Of a stretch of 64,000 bases of DNA, positions 39,601 to 46,837 are shown in pieces. The notes under the pieces are model-generated. The model was given only the letters and a program-made list of their open reading frames with translations, did no database searches and was not told the origin of the DNA. Made by a program: the position numbers and the translations under genes. Within the stretch, counting starts at the first letter, position 1. Each line of letters opens with the position of its first letter. The stretch is from Chrysoperla carnea (taxonomy: Eukaryota > Arthropoda > Insecta > Neuroptera > Chrysopidae), in NCBI RefSeq assembly GCF_905475395.1, contig NC_058339.1, forward strand, positions 11,292,001 to 11,356,000, read 5' to 3'.

Positions 39601-40494
39601 CTGTGGGTATACAGAGTTTGGCCTGTCTCATGCCCTGCGCAAAATCCCAGTATTTAAAATGGGCTTATCGTAACCATTCCTTGATTCAATAAATTACGGA
39701 ACAAGCTCAGGTGAAAGGGGCATTTGGGACGATCCCTTTTGTACGAATTAGTCCGCTGCCTCATTTTCTTTAACGTCAGTAAAGCATTCATAGAATATAC
39801 TCGATTAAAATCTTGACGCCTCAAGATACCCATACATTAAGAGATTATAATTCAAAATAAAAAAGGGTTTTAAGTATCCTGATAATGATATTTTTAGATT
39901 TAAAGAATAAATCAAACATAATTTTTCGTAGTTAAATTTTTGTGTTAAAGTAGTTCTAATGGTTAAATTTGCAAATTTCGAAAAAACTATGAAAGTACAT
40001 CGTGTCCGGCCAAGTATTTTTTCTATAGTAAACAACTTAAACTAAATTTCATACTTACAAATTAATTAGTAATTAACTATTTGTGACTCTAATGACTGAT
40101 CTATAAATATATTATTTGAAAAATAAATTTTAAGAATTTTAAATATTTTAAAAATGAAGCAAATCAATCTAATAATAAAATTAATTTCAAAAAATTATGT
40201 AAATTCATAAAAATATTTTGATTGAATAATTTTATTTGAATAAAAATCATCAAATTATTTGGACTCTATTGTCTACTTTAGGATGCTGTAATCAATGAAT
40301 TAAAGAATAAAACAAAACTTGTAAAAGAGAAGAAATTATTACATCAAGATGAAGTGTATAATGGTGCTTTAGAGGATATATTACTTGGATTAAAAAGTGA
40401 ACCATACCGGCGGGCTGACGCAGTACGACGAAGTCAACGACGTCGAATCGACAGTAATCGTTTATCACGTACAATGGAGGAACTTGAATTTTAA
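577..40494 (+). CDS. Frl: Formin-like protein, FMNL/Frl type (gene span, first exon outside window)
   Basis: Diaphanous-related formins of the FMNL group nucleate and elongate unbranched actin filaments under Rho-family GTPase control. Eleven exons join in frame: 577-660, 31435-31521, 31590-31669, 31858-32185, 33115-33877, 34087-34626, 35224-35516, 36038-36317, 36403-36677, 36743-36859 and 40282-40494. They total 3,060 nt (1,019 residues plus stop). Domains in order: GTPase-binding/FH3 region ([53 protein letters not shown]), coiled coil, polyproline FH1 (about 34159-34313), FH2 ([42 protein letters not shown]) and a C-terminal DAD-like stretch ([14 protein letters not shown] followed by RRSQRRR). 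All junctions are GT-AG and phases match throughout. The N-terminal exon with the start codon must lie upstream, because FMNL proteins have residues before MDLPPDK. The exon calls come from reading splice sites and protein similarity by eye; the family assignment is very secure. Confidence 0.95.
1032..1440 (+). repeat. Dispersed family C, copy 1
   Basis: About 400 bp shared, inverted, with 15010-15425: GGCGTTTCCATGGTAACGAT, TTAATTAATTAGTGTTTTTC, ACATGTAAAGAATTGCAAAT and GATTTTATCGACCCTACCAT. Non-coding; ends not defined. Confidence 0.75.
2620..2998 (+). repeat. Dispersed family D, copy 1
   Basis: Shares with 25655-26030, inverted: ACTATAGTCGTCTCTGTTCA, GATCTTCGATGAACTCATAC, ATCATCGACAACCTTATATT and ATATCCAATTGAAAAGAATA. 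Non-coding. Confidence 0.75.
3000..5510. other. Formin intron, no gene seen
   Basis: AT-rich single-copy or highly decayed sequence. The stretch 4080-4180 (TAACTCCTTAAGTATTGGGT) loosely resembles 7680-7810 and, inverted, 42900-42965, which suggests an old repeat. No exon with both splice sites and conserved coding sequence was found. Confidence 0.5.
5515..5760 (+). repeat. Copy of the TTAAGGACGTTCCC-end family
   Basis: CTTAAAAACGTTCCCGAAAA, AATATTTGAGACTTATGTTTC and TTTTGAGGGTGAATTCAGTT match the arms of the 11275-11925 element. The far end is not clear. Confidence 0.55.
6135..6510. mobile_element. Short inverted-repeat element bounded by TTAA
   Basis: 376 bp from TTAAGGACGTTCATGCGT to its complement ACGCATGAACGTCCTTAA. 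A central palindrome reads TCGATATATTTTTTGAAAAA then TATCGA. The TTAA boundary fits a piggyBac-like insertion preference; no coding capacity. Confidence 0.75.
6511..10193. other. Formin intron, no gene seen
   Basis: AT-rich, with only short random reading frames. It contains a decayed 7620-7850 repeat related to 4080-4180 and a run of ten C at 9547-9556. Nothing else is supported. Confidence 0.5.
10194..10740 (+). mobile_element. Dispersed family A, full copy
   Basis: Starts TTATACCATGTATATATACA and ends TTGTTTGTTTTCACTTGTT. It has an internal GTCCGCCCGTCCGTCTGTGG core followed by AACTCAAAAACGAAAAAAGA. Copies also lie at 21434, 26427, 28040, 43399, 43720 and 45308. A central GTCC/GTCT microsatellite and a palindrome near one end (ATGTATAT...ATATACAT) recall Helentron-derived (DINE-1-like) elements; this is inference. 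Non-coding. Confidence 0.75.
11275..11925. mobile_element. Two TTAAGGACGTTCCC-family copies, head to head
   Basis: Left half is inverted (CTCAAATATTTTCATTACAC, ending near 11600), right half direct (TTAAGGACGTTCCCAAAAAA from 11633). Between them is a palindrome GAAATTATTGTATTACAATA plus ATTTC. Further copies of the unit lie at 5515-5760 and, inverted, at 13425-13495. Confidence 0.65.
11926..14315. other. Formin intron, no gene seen
   Basis: Contains the inverted family fragment at 13425-13495 and a tRNA-like head at about 12703-12740; otherwise AT-rich with no supported coding sequence. Confidence 0.5.
14316..14830. mobile_element. Self-palindromic mariner derivative
   Basis: Both ends carry AGGTTGGCTGATAAGTCCCC in opposite orientation, a terminal repeat of the mariner type. 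Each arm (about 235 bp) reads inward into the same transposase N-terminus ([16 protein letters not shown]). The right arm goes slightly further ([13 protein letters not shown] on the minus strand). Everything downstream, including the catalytic region, is missing. It seems to be two 5' ends joined head to head, mobile only in trans if at all. Confidence 0.9.
15010..15425 (-). repeat. Dispersed family C, copy 2 (inverted)
   Basis: Mirror of 1032-1440, from GTGCGTAGTCATGGTAGGGA to CACACGGTACGAATATGG. The two copies lie in opposite orientation in the same intron. Confidence 0.75.
15426..17533. other. Formin intron, no gene seen
   Basis: AT-rich intronic sequence with the dispersed fragment at 16840-17010. 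A short hairpin near 15978-16030 (TTCATCTTCAACT / AGTTCAACTGAAGATGAA) is the only structure noted. Confidence 0.5.
16840..17010 (-). repeat. Fragment of a widespread insect dispersed repeat
   Basis: TTTTTTAACTCCCGACTAAA, GGGGCGTTATTATAACTTTA and GTTTGTCTGTGGCGTCGAAC. Inverted relatives with GATGCCACAAACAGACAGGC and TCAAACTTATAACACCGC lie at 23740-23880 and 24120-24325. The class is not known to me. Confidence 0.55.
17830..18440 (+). repeat. 152-bp tandem units, left arm (4 copies)
   Basis: Each unit contains CAAGGTGTGTAGAGTCAGCA, AACCGGAAGTCGGGAAAGTT and the palindrome-like ACCGGTTAGTTCACAAACCG followed by CACGCCAGCTTAAC. Copy-to-copy differences are a few bases. Confidence 0.9.
18875..19148. 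repeat. Central palindrome of the fold-back element
   Basis: ATAGTATGAAAGCCTAAAA, ATCTACGATACTCATGCTA and GATCCCGTTAAAAGTACG on the left reappear inverted on the right, around a GC-richer centre (CAGACCCGTCCTAACTCGAC). Confidence 0.8.
19150..19730 (-). repeat. 152-bp tandem units, right arm (4 copies, inverted)
   Basis: Mirror of the left-arm array with the same 152-bp period. The equal copy number and period in both arms suggest homogenisation between arms. Confidence 0.9.
20007..21433. other. Formin intron with one candidate short exon
   Basis: Mostly AT-rich. At 20266-20309 a TTTGTTTCAG acceptor is followed by a 44-base stretch with ATGAAATTAATC and a perfect GTAAGT donor; it is listed as a finding, not annotated as an exon. 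Confidence 0.4.
21434..21930 (+). mobile_element. Dispersed family A copy
   Basis: Same ends and GTCCGTCCGTCCGTCTGTGG core as the copy at 10194, with a short internal deletion after the ACAGCGT word. The hairpin at the start is complete (ATGTATATATGAAATATACAT in outline). Confidence 0.75.
21931..23739. other. Formin intron, no gene seen
   Basis: AT-rich, only short reading frames. No repeat family could be assigned with confidence. Confidence 0.5.
23740..24325 (+). repeat. Two tandem fragments of the same widespread repeat
   Basis: AGGCTAGGATGCCACTGAGA with AACTTATAACACTCCTTC (23795-23875) and CAGGCGCTACGATGCCACAA with ACTTATAACACCGC (24255-24320), separated by degenerate sequence. Confidence 0.6.
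24326..25654. other. Formin intron, no gene seen
   Basis: AT-rich with AAT-type simple sequence near 24440-24470. No supported coding sequence. Confidence 0.5.
25655..26030 (-). repeat. Dispersed family D, copy 2 (inverted)
   Basis: Mirror of the 2620-2998 repeat over its full length, with a few small indels. Confidence 0.75.
26427..26942 (-). mobile_element. Dispersed family A copy
   Basis: Inverted copy with both ends present: AACAAGTGAAAACAAACAAT on the left and ATATATACATGGTATAA on the right. The core reads ACAGACGGACGGACGGACGG. Confidence 0.75.
27185..27295 (-). repeat. Dispersed family C, end fragment
   Basis: TGTGCAGTCATGGTAGGAAC, AATCGACATCAGCGCTTCCG and GGGGCTGCTATCTAATTT match the first 100 bp of the copy at 15010. 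Confidence 0.65.
28040..28282 (-). mobile_element. Dispersed family A, partial copy
   Basis: Contains the core half only (CACTTTTTACGTCCTGAG, GATGGACAGACAGACAACCG) and the hairpin end ATATATACATGGTATA. The CACTTGTT end is missing. Confidence 0.7.
28283..30121. other. Formin intron, no gene seen
   Basis: A 100-codon minus-strand open frame at 28813-29115 lies in a slightly GC-richer patch (ACGGCACGCGACAC), but its translation resembles no family I know. The rest is AT-rich intron. Confidence 0.45.
30122..30479. mobile_element. Near-perfect fold-back element bounded by TTAA
   Basis: Arms of about 165 bp each from TTAAGGATGTTCCCTC to GAGGGAACTTCCTTAA, with a short centre (AACCATCCTCATATCATGCT). 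The end sequence is close to that of the element at 6135, so probably a related family. Confidence 0.8.
31030..31375 (+). repeat. Degenerate GC-richer tandem repeat before formin exon 3
   Basis: Words such as TTCGGAATCGTGATCAGTGA with CCCCAAAAA recur at about 31210 and 31345, with a weaker match at 31045. C- and G-runs (CCCCCCCCTCCTGGGG, AAAAAGGGGGGAG) are unusual in this AT-rich window. Ends 60 bp before exon 3. Confidence 0.65.
31435..31521 (+). CDS. Frl: Formin exon 3
   Basis: Acceptor TTACAG, donor GTAAGT, 29 codons in phase 0 ([20 protein letters not shown] at the start). It continues the GTPase-binding domain. It lies 30.8 kb downstream of the previous exon and about 60 bp after a degenerate GC-richer tandem repeat. 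Confidence 0.93.
31590..31669 (+). CDS. Frl: Formin exon 4
   Basis: Acceptor TTACAG, donor GTAAGT. Encodes [20 protein letters not shown] and then LRTNHI, a signature stretch of the FMNL N-terminal region. Ends in phase 2 (codon GA|G gives Glu, where I recall Gly in vertebrate FMNL proteins). The preceding intron is only 68 bp. Confidence 0.93.
31858..32185 (+). CDS. Frl: Formin exon 5
   Basis: Starts after TTTTTAG with the last base of a split codon, then [21 protein letters not shown] low-complexity Ser/Thr/Asn-rich linker follows, then [18 protein letters not shown], and it ends in phase 0 before GTGAGT. The linker is the variable insert typical of the FMNL GBD/FH3 region. Confidence 0.93.
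32240..32960 (+). repeat. 308-310-bp tandem repeat in formin intron 5
   Basis: ATGGGGTAATTTTGATCCAA recurs at 32291, 32599 and 32909. Each unit contains ACTATTCGACCAGTCA, TTTTTGGGTCAAAATTACCT and TTTTATCGAAATTGGAGATA. About 2.3 copies, non-coding. Confidence 0.9.
33115..33877 (+). CDS. Frl: Formin exon 6 (FH3 and coiled coil)
   Basis: Acceptor TTCCAG. Encodes [20 protein letters not shown], the FH3/DID armadillo-like region ([60 protein letters not shown]), then a Glu/Leu/Lys-rich coiled coil. Ends in phase 1 after LPKGAT, before GTAAGT. It is 254 codons long and the largest formin exon here. Confidence 0.95.
34087..34626 (+). CDS. Frl: Formin exon 7 (FH1 and start of FH2)
   Basis: Begins after TTTACAG with two bases completing Ile. 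It carries the FH1 segment, with runs of five to seven prolines separated by short linkers such as [14 protein letters not shown]1 domains bind profilin and deliver profilin-actin. The FH2 lasso and knob begin at [20 protein letters not shown]. Ends in phase 1 before GTAACT. Confidence 0.95.
34734..35155 (+). mobile_element. Retrotransposon C-terminal relic in the formin FH2 intron
   Basis: Encodes a decayed LINE C-terminus ([27 protein letters not shown], later [17 protein letters not shown]) and ends in a (TTA)n-like tail at 35128-35155. It occupies most of the 597-bp intron between exons 7 and 8. Related relics lie at 39325-39790 and 50200-50400. Confidence 0.75.
35224..35516 (+). CDS. Frl: Formin exon 8 (FH2)
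   Basis: Acceptor CTTATAG, donor GTGAGT. Encodes [20 protein letters not shown] through [17 protein letters not shown], the helical FH2 core. Phase 1 in, phase 0 out. The intron just upstream contains a retrotransposon relic ending about 70 bp before this exon. Confidence 0.94.
36038..36317 (+). CDS. Frl: Formin exon 9 (FH2 core)
   Basis: Acceptor TTTTCAG, donor GTAAAT. Contains [20 protein letters not shown] and [20 protein letters not shown]. The GNYLNSG and GFKLQSLD motifs are diagnostic of FH2. Ends in phase 1 within the codon before SLENV. Confidence 0.95.
36403..36677 (+). CDS. Frl: Formin exon 10 (FH2 end)
   Basis: Acceptor TATTTTAG, donor GTAAAA. Encodes [20 protein letters not shown] through [16 protein letters not shown], the FH2 post domain. 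Phase 1 in and 0 out. The introns on each side are short (85 and 65 bp). Confidence 0.94.
36743..36859 (+). CDS. Frl: Formin exon 11 (post-FH2 helix)
   Basis: Acceptor TTTATAG, donor GTAATA, 39 codons rich in Gln/Glu/Lys ([20 protein letters not shown] at the start). This is the charged helix between FH2 and DAD in FMNL proteins. Confidence 0.9.
38214..38242. repeat. (ATT)n microsatellite
   Basis: About nine uninterrupted ATT/TTA units inside the last formin intron. Confidence 0.9.
38360..38750. mobile_element. 390-bp fold-back element in the last formin intron
   Basis: AAACCTGGTGGAATGTGTTT and TAGGTGTCAAATATCATT at the left return inverted at the right (AATGATATCTGACACCTA, ACATTCCACCAAGTTT). 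Inside, ATAGGCAACTTGTA / TACAAGTTGCCTAT and CTTGTATAACATATACGTTA form further stems. Confidence 0.8.
39325..39790 (-). mobile_element. Retrotransposon C-terminal relic in the last formin intron
   Basis: On the minus strand it resembles the relic at 34734: GATAGAACTACCACCTTCAT, the codons for DDETS, a Cys-rich TCSxx stretch and the same GGTGCTAGG motif near its 3' end. Several stops are present. Confidence 0.7.
40282..40494 (+). CDS. Frl: Formin last exon (DAD-like tail and stop)
   Basis: Acceptor CTACTTTAG. 70 codons and a TAA stop. [20 protein letters not shown] followed by RRSQRRR matches the acidic/Leu plus basic layout of a diaphanous autoregulatory domain, which binds the N-terminal DID to hold formins inactive. 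Ends [10 protein letters not shown] possible AATAAA poly(A) signal lies at 40675-40680. Confidence 0.92.
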   Translation, partial: DAVINELKNKTKLVKEKKLLHQDEVYNGALEDILLGLKSEPYRRADAVRRSQRRRIDSNRLSRTMEELEF

Positions 40495-43289
40495 TTTTTT
40501 TTTTTTTTATTACCGAATGTGATTTTTTTTAATCGATGATTAATTGACGCACAAACGCTTGTTGCATTTTTGAGCTATGCGATAATTATAAAAACTATTT
40601 TAATTGACTTCGAATTGAGTTTATTTTATGTACAAATTACATTCCAATATAGAATATCTCGAAAATGCCAACACAATAAAAATGTTTGAATAACTTTAAT
40701 TGTATTATTCAACGAATTAACTTTACATTAATAATTTACTCCTAAAAGATAATTTTAAAAACGATAGATTGCTCGATACAAGCCGCTTTAGGCGTTTGCA
40801 AGTTCAAAAGCGATCGTTGAATGTGCTAAAAAATTATCGGCCAGTATACTATTGCAAATTATTTATTTCACTATTTTGCATGAAAGCATATCGATACTTC
40901 TTGTCATCAGTTTGACATTTATCGATCGCCAACTTTTCTTTTGTGTTCGAGAATCCGCATAATCGAGACGCAGGTAATATATGAATAGGGAATATTCATT
41001 AAATTTAAATTTGGTTCAAATATTTTTCTTCCGTAACTTTAATGACTGGACATTTCAACTAAACCATTATTTTAGTAATTAATATCTTTTTAATTACTTA
41101 AAATTAATTAATAAAAGTACAAATTCTGTGATGGCATTTAAAAATTTCTAAAATCAGACATCATAGTACGGGCTTGTCAAATTTTTTGACATACTGTATG
41201 ATATTAATTGCTTACATTTTATATGGTCTTTCATTGAATTATACTATTCTACGGATTTTTATTAAAACACATAATAATAACGAGTGTAAATTTTGTGTTG
41301 TAAATTCATTTTTTTTTAAGTGTGAATTATACATTGAACTGTCAAAAATTGACAGATCACGTACTTATACGTCATCAACAGAGAGCGCCAAAAAACTGCG
41401 TTTAAATATCTCAAAATTATAATGTATTTTAAATATTTTTTTACACTTAAATACAGCATTTTTAAGCAGTATTTATATTTTTTACTTTGTTATAACGGTG
41501 TAAACAATGAATTAAAAATATAAAAAAATACGTGAATATTCCCTATTCTCTCCGTATTAACAAATTTGAATTATTCATATTTTTTATTGTGTTGGGGAAT
41601 TGGGACCATTTTAAAATTCGACTAAAAGAAGTGTTTTAAATAGGAATTAGACCATAGCTCATAATTTTTAAAAGCAATACAAATATAAATAATTTTCATA
41701 AGACGAAGAATTTTTATTGTTTTTGACTTTGAAGAAAAATAAAATATAAATATATAATATTATACTTTTATACAAAAAATGACTAAAAATGTTTATATGA
41801 TGAGTAAAAAAATTTTAATGTTTTGTAAATATAATTATTTTTCCTTATAGATTTTTTTTTCGTACGTTTATATATATTTTTTTTTGTTAAATGTTAAAAT
41901 ATTATAATTATTATTGTGATTAGTAAAATTTTTAGTAAAACTGTACATACAAAATACAAATAATAAATTTTATAAATAGAATTCGAATAGATAAAAACAA
42001 AAATTCTTATTTTCTAGTTTGTGTAAAACAAAATTTGTATTATTTTATGGTGCTTCAAATAAAATATATAAAGCATTTTTTTTTAATCGAATTGTTTGTT
42101 TTAATTAATGTTATAGGATGAATTTTCAACTAATAGTGGTTTAAACAGGAAATTTACAATGAAAAGCACTGTAAACTGGGGTACACGATTGATCCTGCTT
42201 TAAGGTACGTATAGCTGAACGCTCTACAACTTTTATAATTGTAGAAATCAGTTATTCTAAAAGAACTGATTTTTGCGACCTTTAACCTGGAATATCTAAG
42301 GACGCTGACACGTGAGCATATGTGACTTATGAGACAACATTTGTACTATCAAAATAAAGGTTTATACAAGTATTCAGCTTATTCTATTTACTAGACCTTT
42401 TTCACATTTTTTTTTCTTTTTTTTAAATGAAAGTAAATGTCTTCATAAATGGGCTAATTTTTTCCCCCGATTAATTTGACGCCAAATGACCGAGAAAACA
42501 GACAATGAAATCATTAAAATTCAAACTGGCGAAAACGATCCGGAAACACACGATATTTCAAATATTGTGACTTTTAAACAATTTTTTTCATAGTGTTTTT
42601 ATTGTTAAAAATGCGTAATTTTTGAGTTACAGGCTCTACTCGACCTATATTTTCATAAAAAATTATCAAAAAGCATTTCTGTTTTTCATGAAAAAGGATT
42701 ATTCCGAGGGGAAACCCTAAAATGATTGGACTAATAGAAGTTAATATCTTTAACTATATGATGTCTAATATGAGTACCTAATAATGATGGAGTGCGAATC
42801 CAAAGTTGCCAAAATTTAAGGAAAAACAAGTGAAAATTACAATTGACTGAGTTAATAATATACAGGTGTTATGTGTTTTGATAGCAATAGTTGAAGTGCG
42901 TATTCTTTTGAAAATTTTAAGTCGTAAGTGCCTTACTTTTGTCCAAAACCCAACATTTAAGGAGCTATCTGCACTATTAAATTTAACCAATAAGATAAAA
43001 AGTACATTTTATAAATTTCCAAGTGAATCGGGTTTATAGTTTTAGATATTTTAGAGGTTTCCATGTACACAATTTTATCCTCCTTTTCACCACCTTAACC
43101 AACTATGCTAAATTTCAAGTCAATCGGGGTTTATAGTTTTAGAGATCTCGTGATGAGTCAGTTAGTGGTATTTCGCTTATATTTATTTAGATTCATTAAA
43201 CATAAAATATATCAAAATACAAATTTTTATTTTTTTAAATATGAAATGTATTATTAATGTTTTTTTTTTATTCTGAGAATAAGTGACAT
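40495..43289. other. Region between formin and the secreted-protein cluster
   Basis: Begins with the formin 3' UTR (AATAAA at 40675-40680), then the 40985-41549 element, then AT-rich DNA with a short family A end at about 42827-42855. A short frame ATGAAATGTATTATTAATG at about 43242 precedes the orphan upstream block. No gene supported. Confidence 0.5.
40985..41549. mobile_element. 565-bp short inverted-repeat element downstream of formin
   Basis: Ends TAGGGAATATTCA and TGAATATTCCCTA. The interior contains GACAGATCACGTACTTATAC and CATCAACAGAGAGCGCC. The right half recurs at 51304-51516 in the same orientation. No clear target duplication. Confidence 0.7.
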
Positions 43290-43360
43290 GTGTCACACGA
43301 TTTCATGTTGATTTTATGAGGATATTTTTAATAATTCACGAAAAAAATTGATATAGTTTA
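43290..43360 (+). promoter_or_regulatory. Third, orphan copy of the upstream block
   Basis: CACACGATTTCATG, TTTTATGAGGATAT, a CACGAAAAAAATTGATATAG stretch and TTAAATT keep the order of the blocks at 44185 and 48940. No signal-peptide exon follows; an inverted dispersed repeat begins at 43399. Possibly the stranded promoter of a lost third paralogue. Confidence 0.35.
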
Positions 43361-43398
43361 ATTTAAAAACAAAATTAAATCAAATAATTTTTTTAAAC

Positions 43399-44067
43399 AA
43401 GTGAAAACAAACAATTGACTGAGTTAACTGTTGAAATACCATGTATAGACAGTTTTGAAGACGCAACCGTTTGTTTTTTGACGTGACGTAAATAAAGAAA
43501 GATTTCCACTCTTATTTAGCCACACACACATAACTGTATACATACTACTTCCCATATTAATACATACTACAAAATTTTCACCTAATTAGCGCCCTCGTGC
43601 GTAAACAGTGATGTTTACAAAAAAATGTTTCAAACAAAAGTTGTTTATTTTTTTTTATAAGGAACATTTTTTATATTTAAACATTTGTTCTATCTCTAAC
43701 GGTTTACAAGATGTCCGTCGTCTGTCATTACGATTACTCAAAAACGAAAAGAGATATCAAGCTGAAATTTTTTTAGTGTGCTTAAGACGTAAAAAGTGAG
43801 CAATATAGGTTAATTGGTTCTTGGGTCCGTAGGACCCATCTCGTAAACGGTTAGAGATAGAGCAAATGTTTAAATATAAAAAATGTTCCTTATAAAAAAA
43901 TTAACAATTTTTGTTTGAAAAATTTTATTGTAAAAATCACTGCTTACCCACGAGGGTGCTAATTAGGTACAAATTTTGTAGTATGTATTAATATGGGAAT
44001 ATCAGTTATGTGTGTGTGGCTATTTAAGAGTGGTTTAACGCAGTCAATTGTTTGTTTTCACTTGTTA
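43399..44067. mobile_element. Two family A halves, head to head
   Basis: AACAAGTGAAAACAAACAAT at 43399 runs inward and the complementary CAATTGTTTGTTTTCACTTG ends at 44065. The halves meet around 43715-43735 and together form an inverted repeat just upstream of the secreted-protein cluster. Confidence 0.7.
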
Positions 44068-44184
44068 GTACCTATAATATCTGTGCATAGCATTTTTCTG
44101 CTTCAAAAGGTCGTGTGACATATCAAATTTTATATTTATGTCTTTTTCATGTTCATTTCAGTACAAAAATCAGTTACGCGTTTT

Positions 44185-44266
44185 CCACGATTTCCAACGT
44201 AAGTTTATGAGAATAACATGAAAAAAAAAATTGATATAAATTAAACGTTTTCCATTCAAATAAAAG
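44185..44266 (+). promoter_or_regulatory. Conserved upstream block of the Gly-rich gene
   Basis: CCACGATTTCCAAC, then TTTATGAGAATAACATG, an A-run, TTGATATAAATTAAA, and an A/T box AAATAAAAG at 44258-44266. The same order occurs before the paralogue at 49079 and once more at 43290-43360. The A/T box could serve as a degenerate TATA box about 95 bp before the ATG. Function is inferred from conservation only. Confidence 0.5.
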
Positions 44267-44359
44267 TAATTCAATTTTAAACTTTGAAAGTATTTTAAGT
44301 ATTTACTTTCTAAAATATTTAATTTTTAATTAAAAATTTTCATAATATATAAATCCATT

Positions 44360-46837
44360 ATGAAAATATTTGTGATTTGTACTTTAGTATTCACTTTACT
44401 ATCATTTTCTACTTCTTCTCCTACCTGGCCTATTCCAGTCCCTGTAAGTGGTAACTGCGGCGGCGGTGGAGGTGGTGGTGGAAGTTGCGGAAATGATAAA
44501 TGCGGTAGCTGTGGTACAAAAGCTGTAAGCAACGGCGGGTTTGTACCATGTAATATTAAATGTCTTCCAATCTGTAATTGCTCAAAAATTATTTTGTGTA
44601 TAATGTATTTATTCCATCAATAATTTCCAGGTCTTTCTAGTGCCGTTAATGGCATATGCCAGGTAAAAATAATATCATAAATTGATTTAGTCGTAAATTG
44701 TATAACATTATATGTATTCTCATTTTAATTAATTTGCAGAGTATTGGTTCTTTTTTTGCTCCTTCAGACGTTATTGGTGAGTGTGATATTAATTAGATAT
44801 TCTACAACTGTACCTACTGACAAAAACTCCTGGAGTTTAAAAAAAACCTACGACATGGCCATTTAATTATGAGAGCTATTCAGCGGCCGGAGAAACCTGC
44901 TTATTACAAGGCTATCAATTTGTAATTTAATATTTTAGACCATTTTATTAAGAAAATCGCAGCTTGGCAGGTGTTCACTGCCAAAAAAACAGAATTTGGC
45001 ATATTTTAGGCATCCTTATTAGAAAACTTGTACTTTCTAGTTTTGGAATCTATTGCTCAATAGTATATTACACATGTAGGAAGCAAAAGTAAAGAAAGTC
45101 TCAGATCTCATGTTCATTATCGCCTGAAGCGGAATGCGGCAACTTCGGTTAACGGAGCAGAACGAAAGTTGGTGCTTTTCGCCCGAAGGGGAGAAAAAAT
45201 TTTTATCACTCTTTGTCTCTTTGCACGGAGAGTTGAAAGGGTGAGAAATGTTATCCTTAAATTTTATGTAAAGGTTAGAAGCGTACCAAATTTTTATAGG
45301 TACTCTGTTATATATGTAATATATATCAAGGTATACTAATTAAGTTTAGTCCCAAGTTTGTGACACTTGATGCTACGAACAAAATTTTGGTATAGGTGTT
45401 CATAAAATCACCTAATTAGTCCATTTCCGGTTGTCTGTCTGTCGATAACTCAAACATGAAAAGAGATATCAAGCTGAAATTTTTATAGCGTGCTAAGCAA
45501 ATAATAATAAATGCCGAAAGACCGCCATAATTGTGTTTTTATACCACACTTTTTATACAGGGTATTTGAACAATTAACGCAATCAAATGTTTGTTTTCAC
45601 TTGTTAAGGTTCGTTTATTTTTCTTGAAAATGAACTGTAAAAATTCTTATACGAGCTTTATGGACCAAGATATTCGCTTTCCAAACAAAATTAACATTTA
45701 TGGATTTAAAATCCTGTACCTTTTAAAATAATCATCTGGCGGAAATTTTTTTATATCATTCGAAAACTTAAACTGCCTTCTTTTAAGCCCTAGGTCATTC
45801 TTTTGCAAAAACTTTTCACTTTTCGTTCTTAAAACATGTCATAAAACTGAATTGTTCCATTAACTTTGATTCGTCCGATAACTTTGGCACTTTTTCTGCG
45901 CATATGAAAACATTTAATCTACACGTAAAAAAGCTAATACTTGGCATAGATGTTTTAAGCCACTTAAATAAATTTCATCTAATTTGATGGTAATATTAGA
46001 GAGAATTTACTGTCTAAGTACTATTTTGCTCATAAAACATTTTAAATCTTTATATCATAATCGTAGGATAAGAGATTTAGAACTGGGTATTTATGATTAA
46101 CATAGAAAATTTTAGAAAAAACGTGTAGCTCGTATTCAGATATTCAAAAAAAAAAAAACTACTTCAAAGGTAAAGCCAAATCGATTTAATTTAAGGTTTA
46201 CTATAGTTACTAGAGCAAATTGATGATCCACATTTTTATTTAGAAACCGTACTTTTTTTTCAATATTTATGTTCTTTATAAATCAAGATGACTAATCAAA
46301 TAGAATCCAGCATTAAAGTAAAGCATTTTGAGGAATTAATTTCCAGCAAGCTGGAAATCTTTTAACACTTTCATTTGGTCCCGTTTGAAAAGTTCTCGTT
46401 TTATTTACTTTACTTTACTTAATTACTAAACTATGTTACATTAGACATGGATGTACATTTTATCAAATATTATTTTCTCTGCAATAGGTGGTGTAGTACC
46501 AACGGGTAGTAACGGTGGTAATTGTGGTAGTGGTGGTTATGGCGCTGGTAGTGTGGGCGCTGGTGTAGGAAATGGATTAAATAATGGTGGAGGAAGTGGA
46601 TGCAATGGAGCGAGTTATGGAGGCAATGGAGGTGGTAATGGAGGCAATGGATTGGGTTATGGAAGTGGTGGTGCAGCAGGTGGTGCGGCTGGTGCAGCAA
46701 GTGCTGCAGCAGCAAGTGCAGCTTCAAGTTCTACTTCAAGTACCACTACTACTACCAGCTCTTCCAACGCAGCTGCTAATGCTGCAGCTAACAGCAATGC
46801 TGCTGGTAGCAATCATGGCATTAAAGGCAAATGTTAA
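44360..46837 (+). CDS. Secreted Gly/Ala/Ser-rich low-complexity protein (4 exons)
   Basis: I do not recognise the family. Exons 44360-44549, 44631-44662, 44740-44776 and 46488-46837 join in frame (intron phases 1, 0, 1) into 202 residues. The N-terminus MKIFVICTLVFTLLSFSTSS is a clear signal peptide. A Gly run flanked by Cys follows, then short bridging exons (CLSSAVNGICQ, SIGSFFAPSDVI). The last exon has Gly-rich repeats (GGNGGGNGGNGLGYGSGGAA), Ala/Ser/Thr runs and an Asn/Ala tail ending GIKGKC. Such composition is usual in insect silk, cement, eggshell or cuticle proteins; the role here is inference only. The start is the first ATG of the signal peptide. AATAAA lies at 46919-46924. The paralogue at 49079 shares the signal peptide, exon layout and upstream DNA. 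The two very short internal exons are the least certain part, but both have good splice sites and keep frame. Confidence 0.75.
45308..45607 (+). mobile_element. Dispersed family A, short copy in intron 3 of the Gly-rich gene
   Basis: Keeps TTAAGTTTAGTCCCAAGTTT, the core GGTTGTCTGTCTGTCG and the end TTTGTTTTCACTTGTT, with a large internal deletion. Confidence 0.65.
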
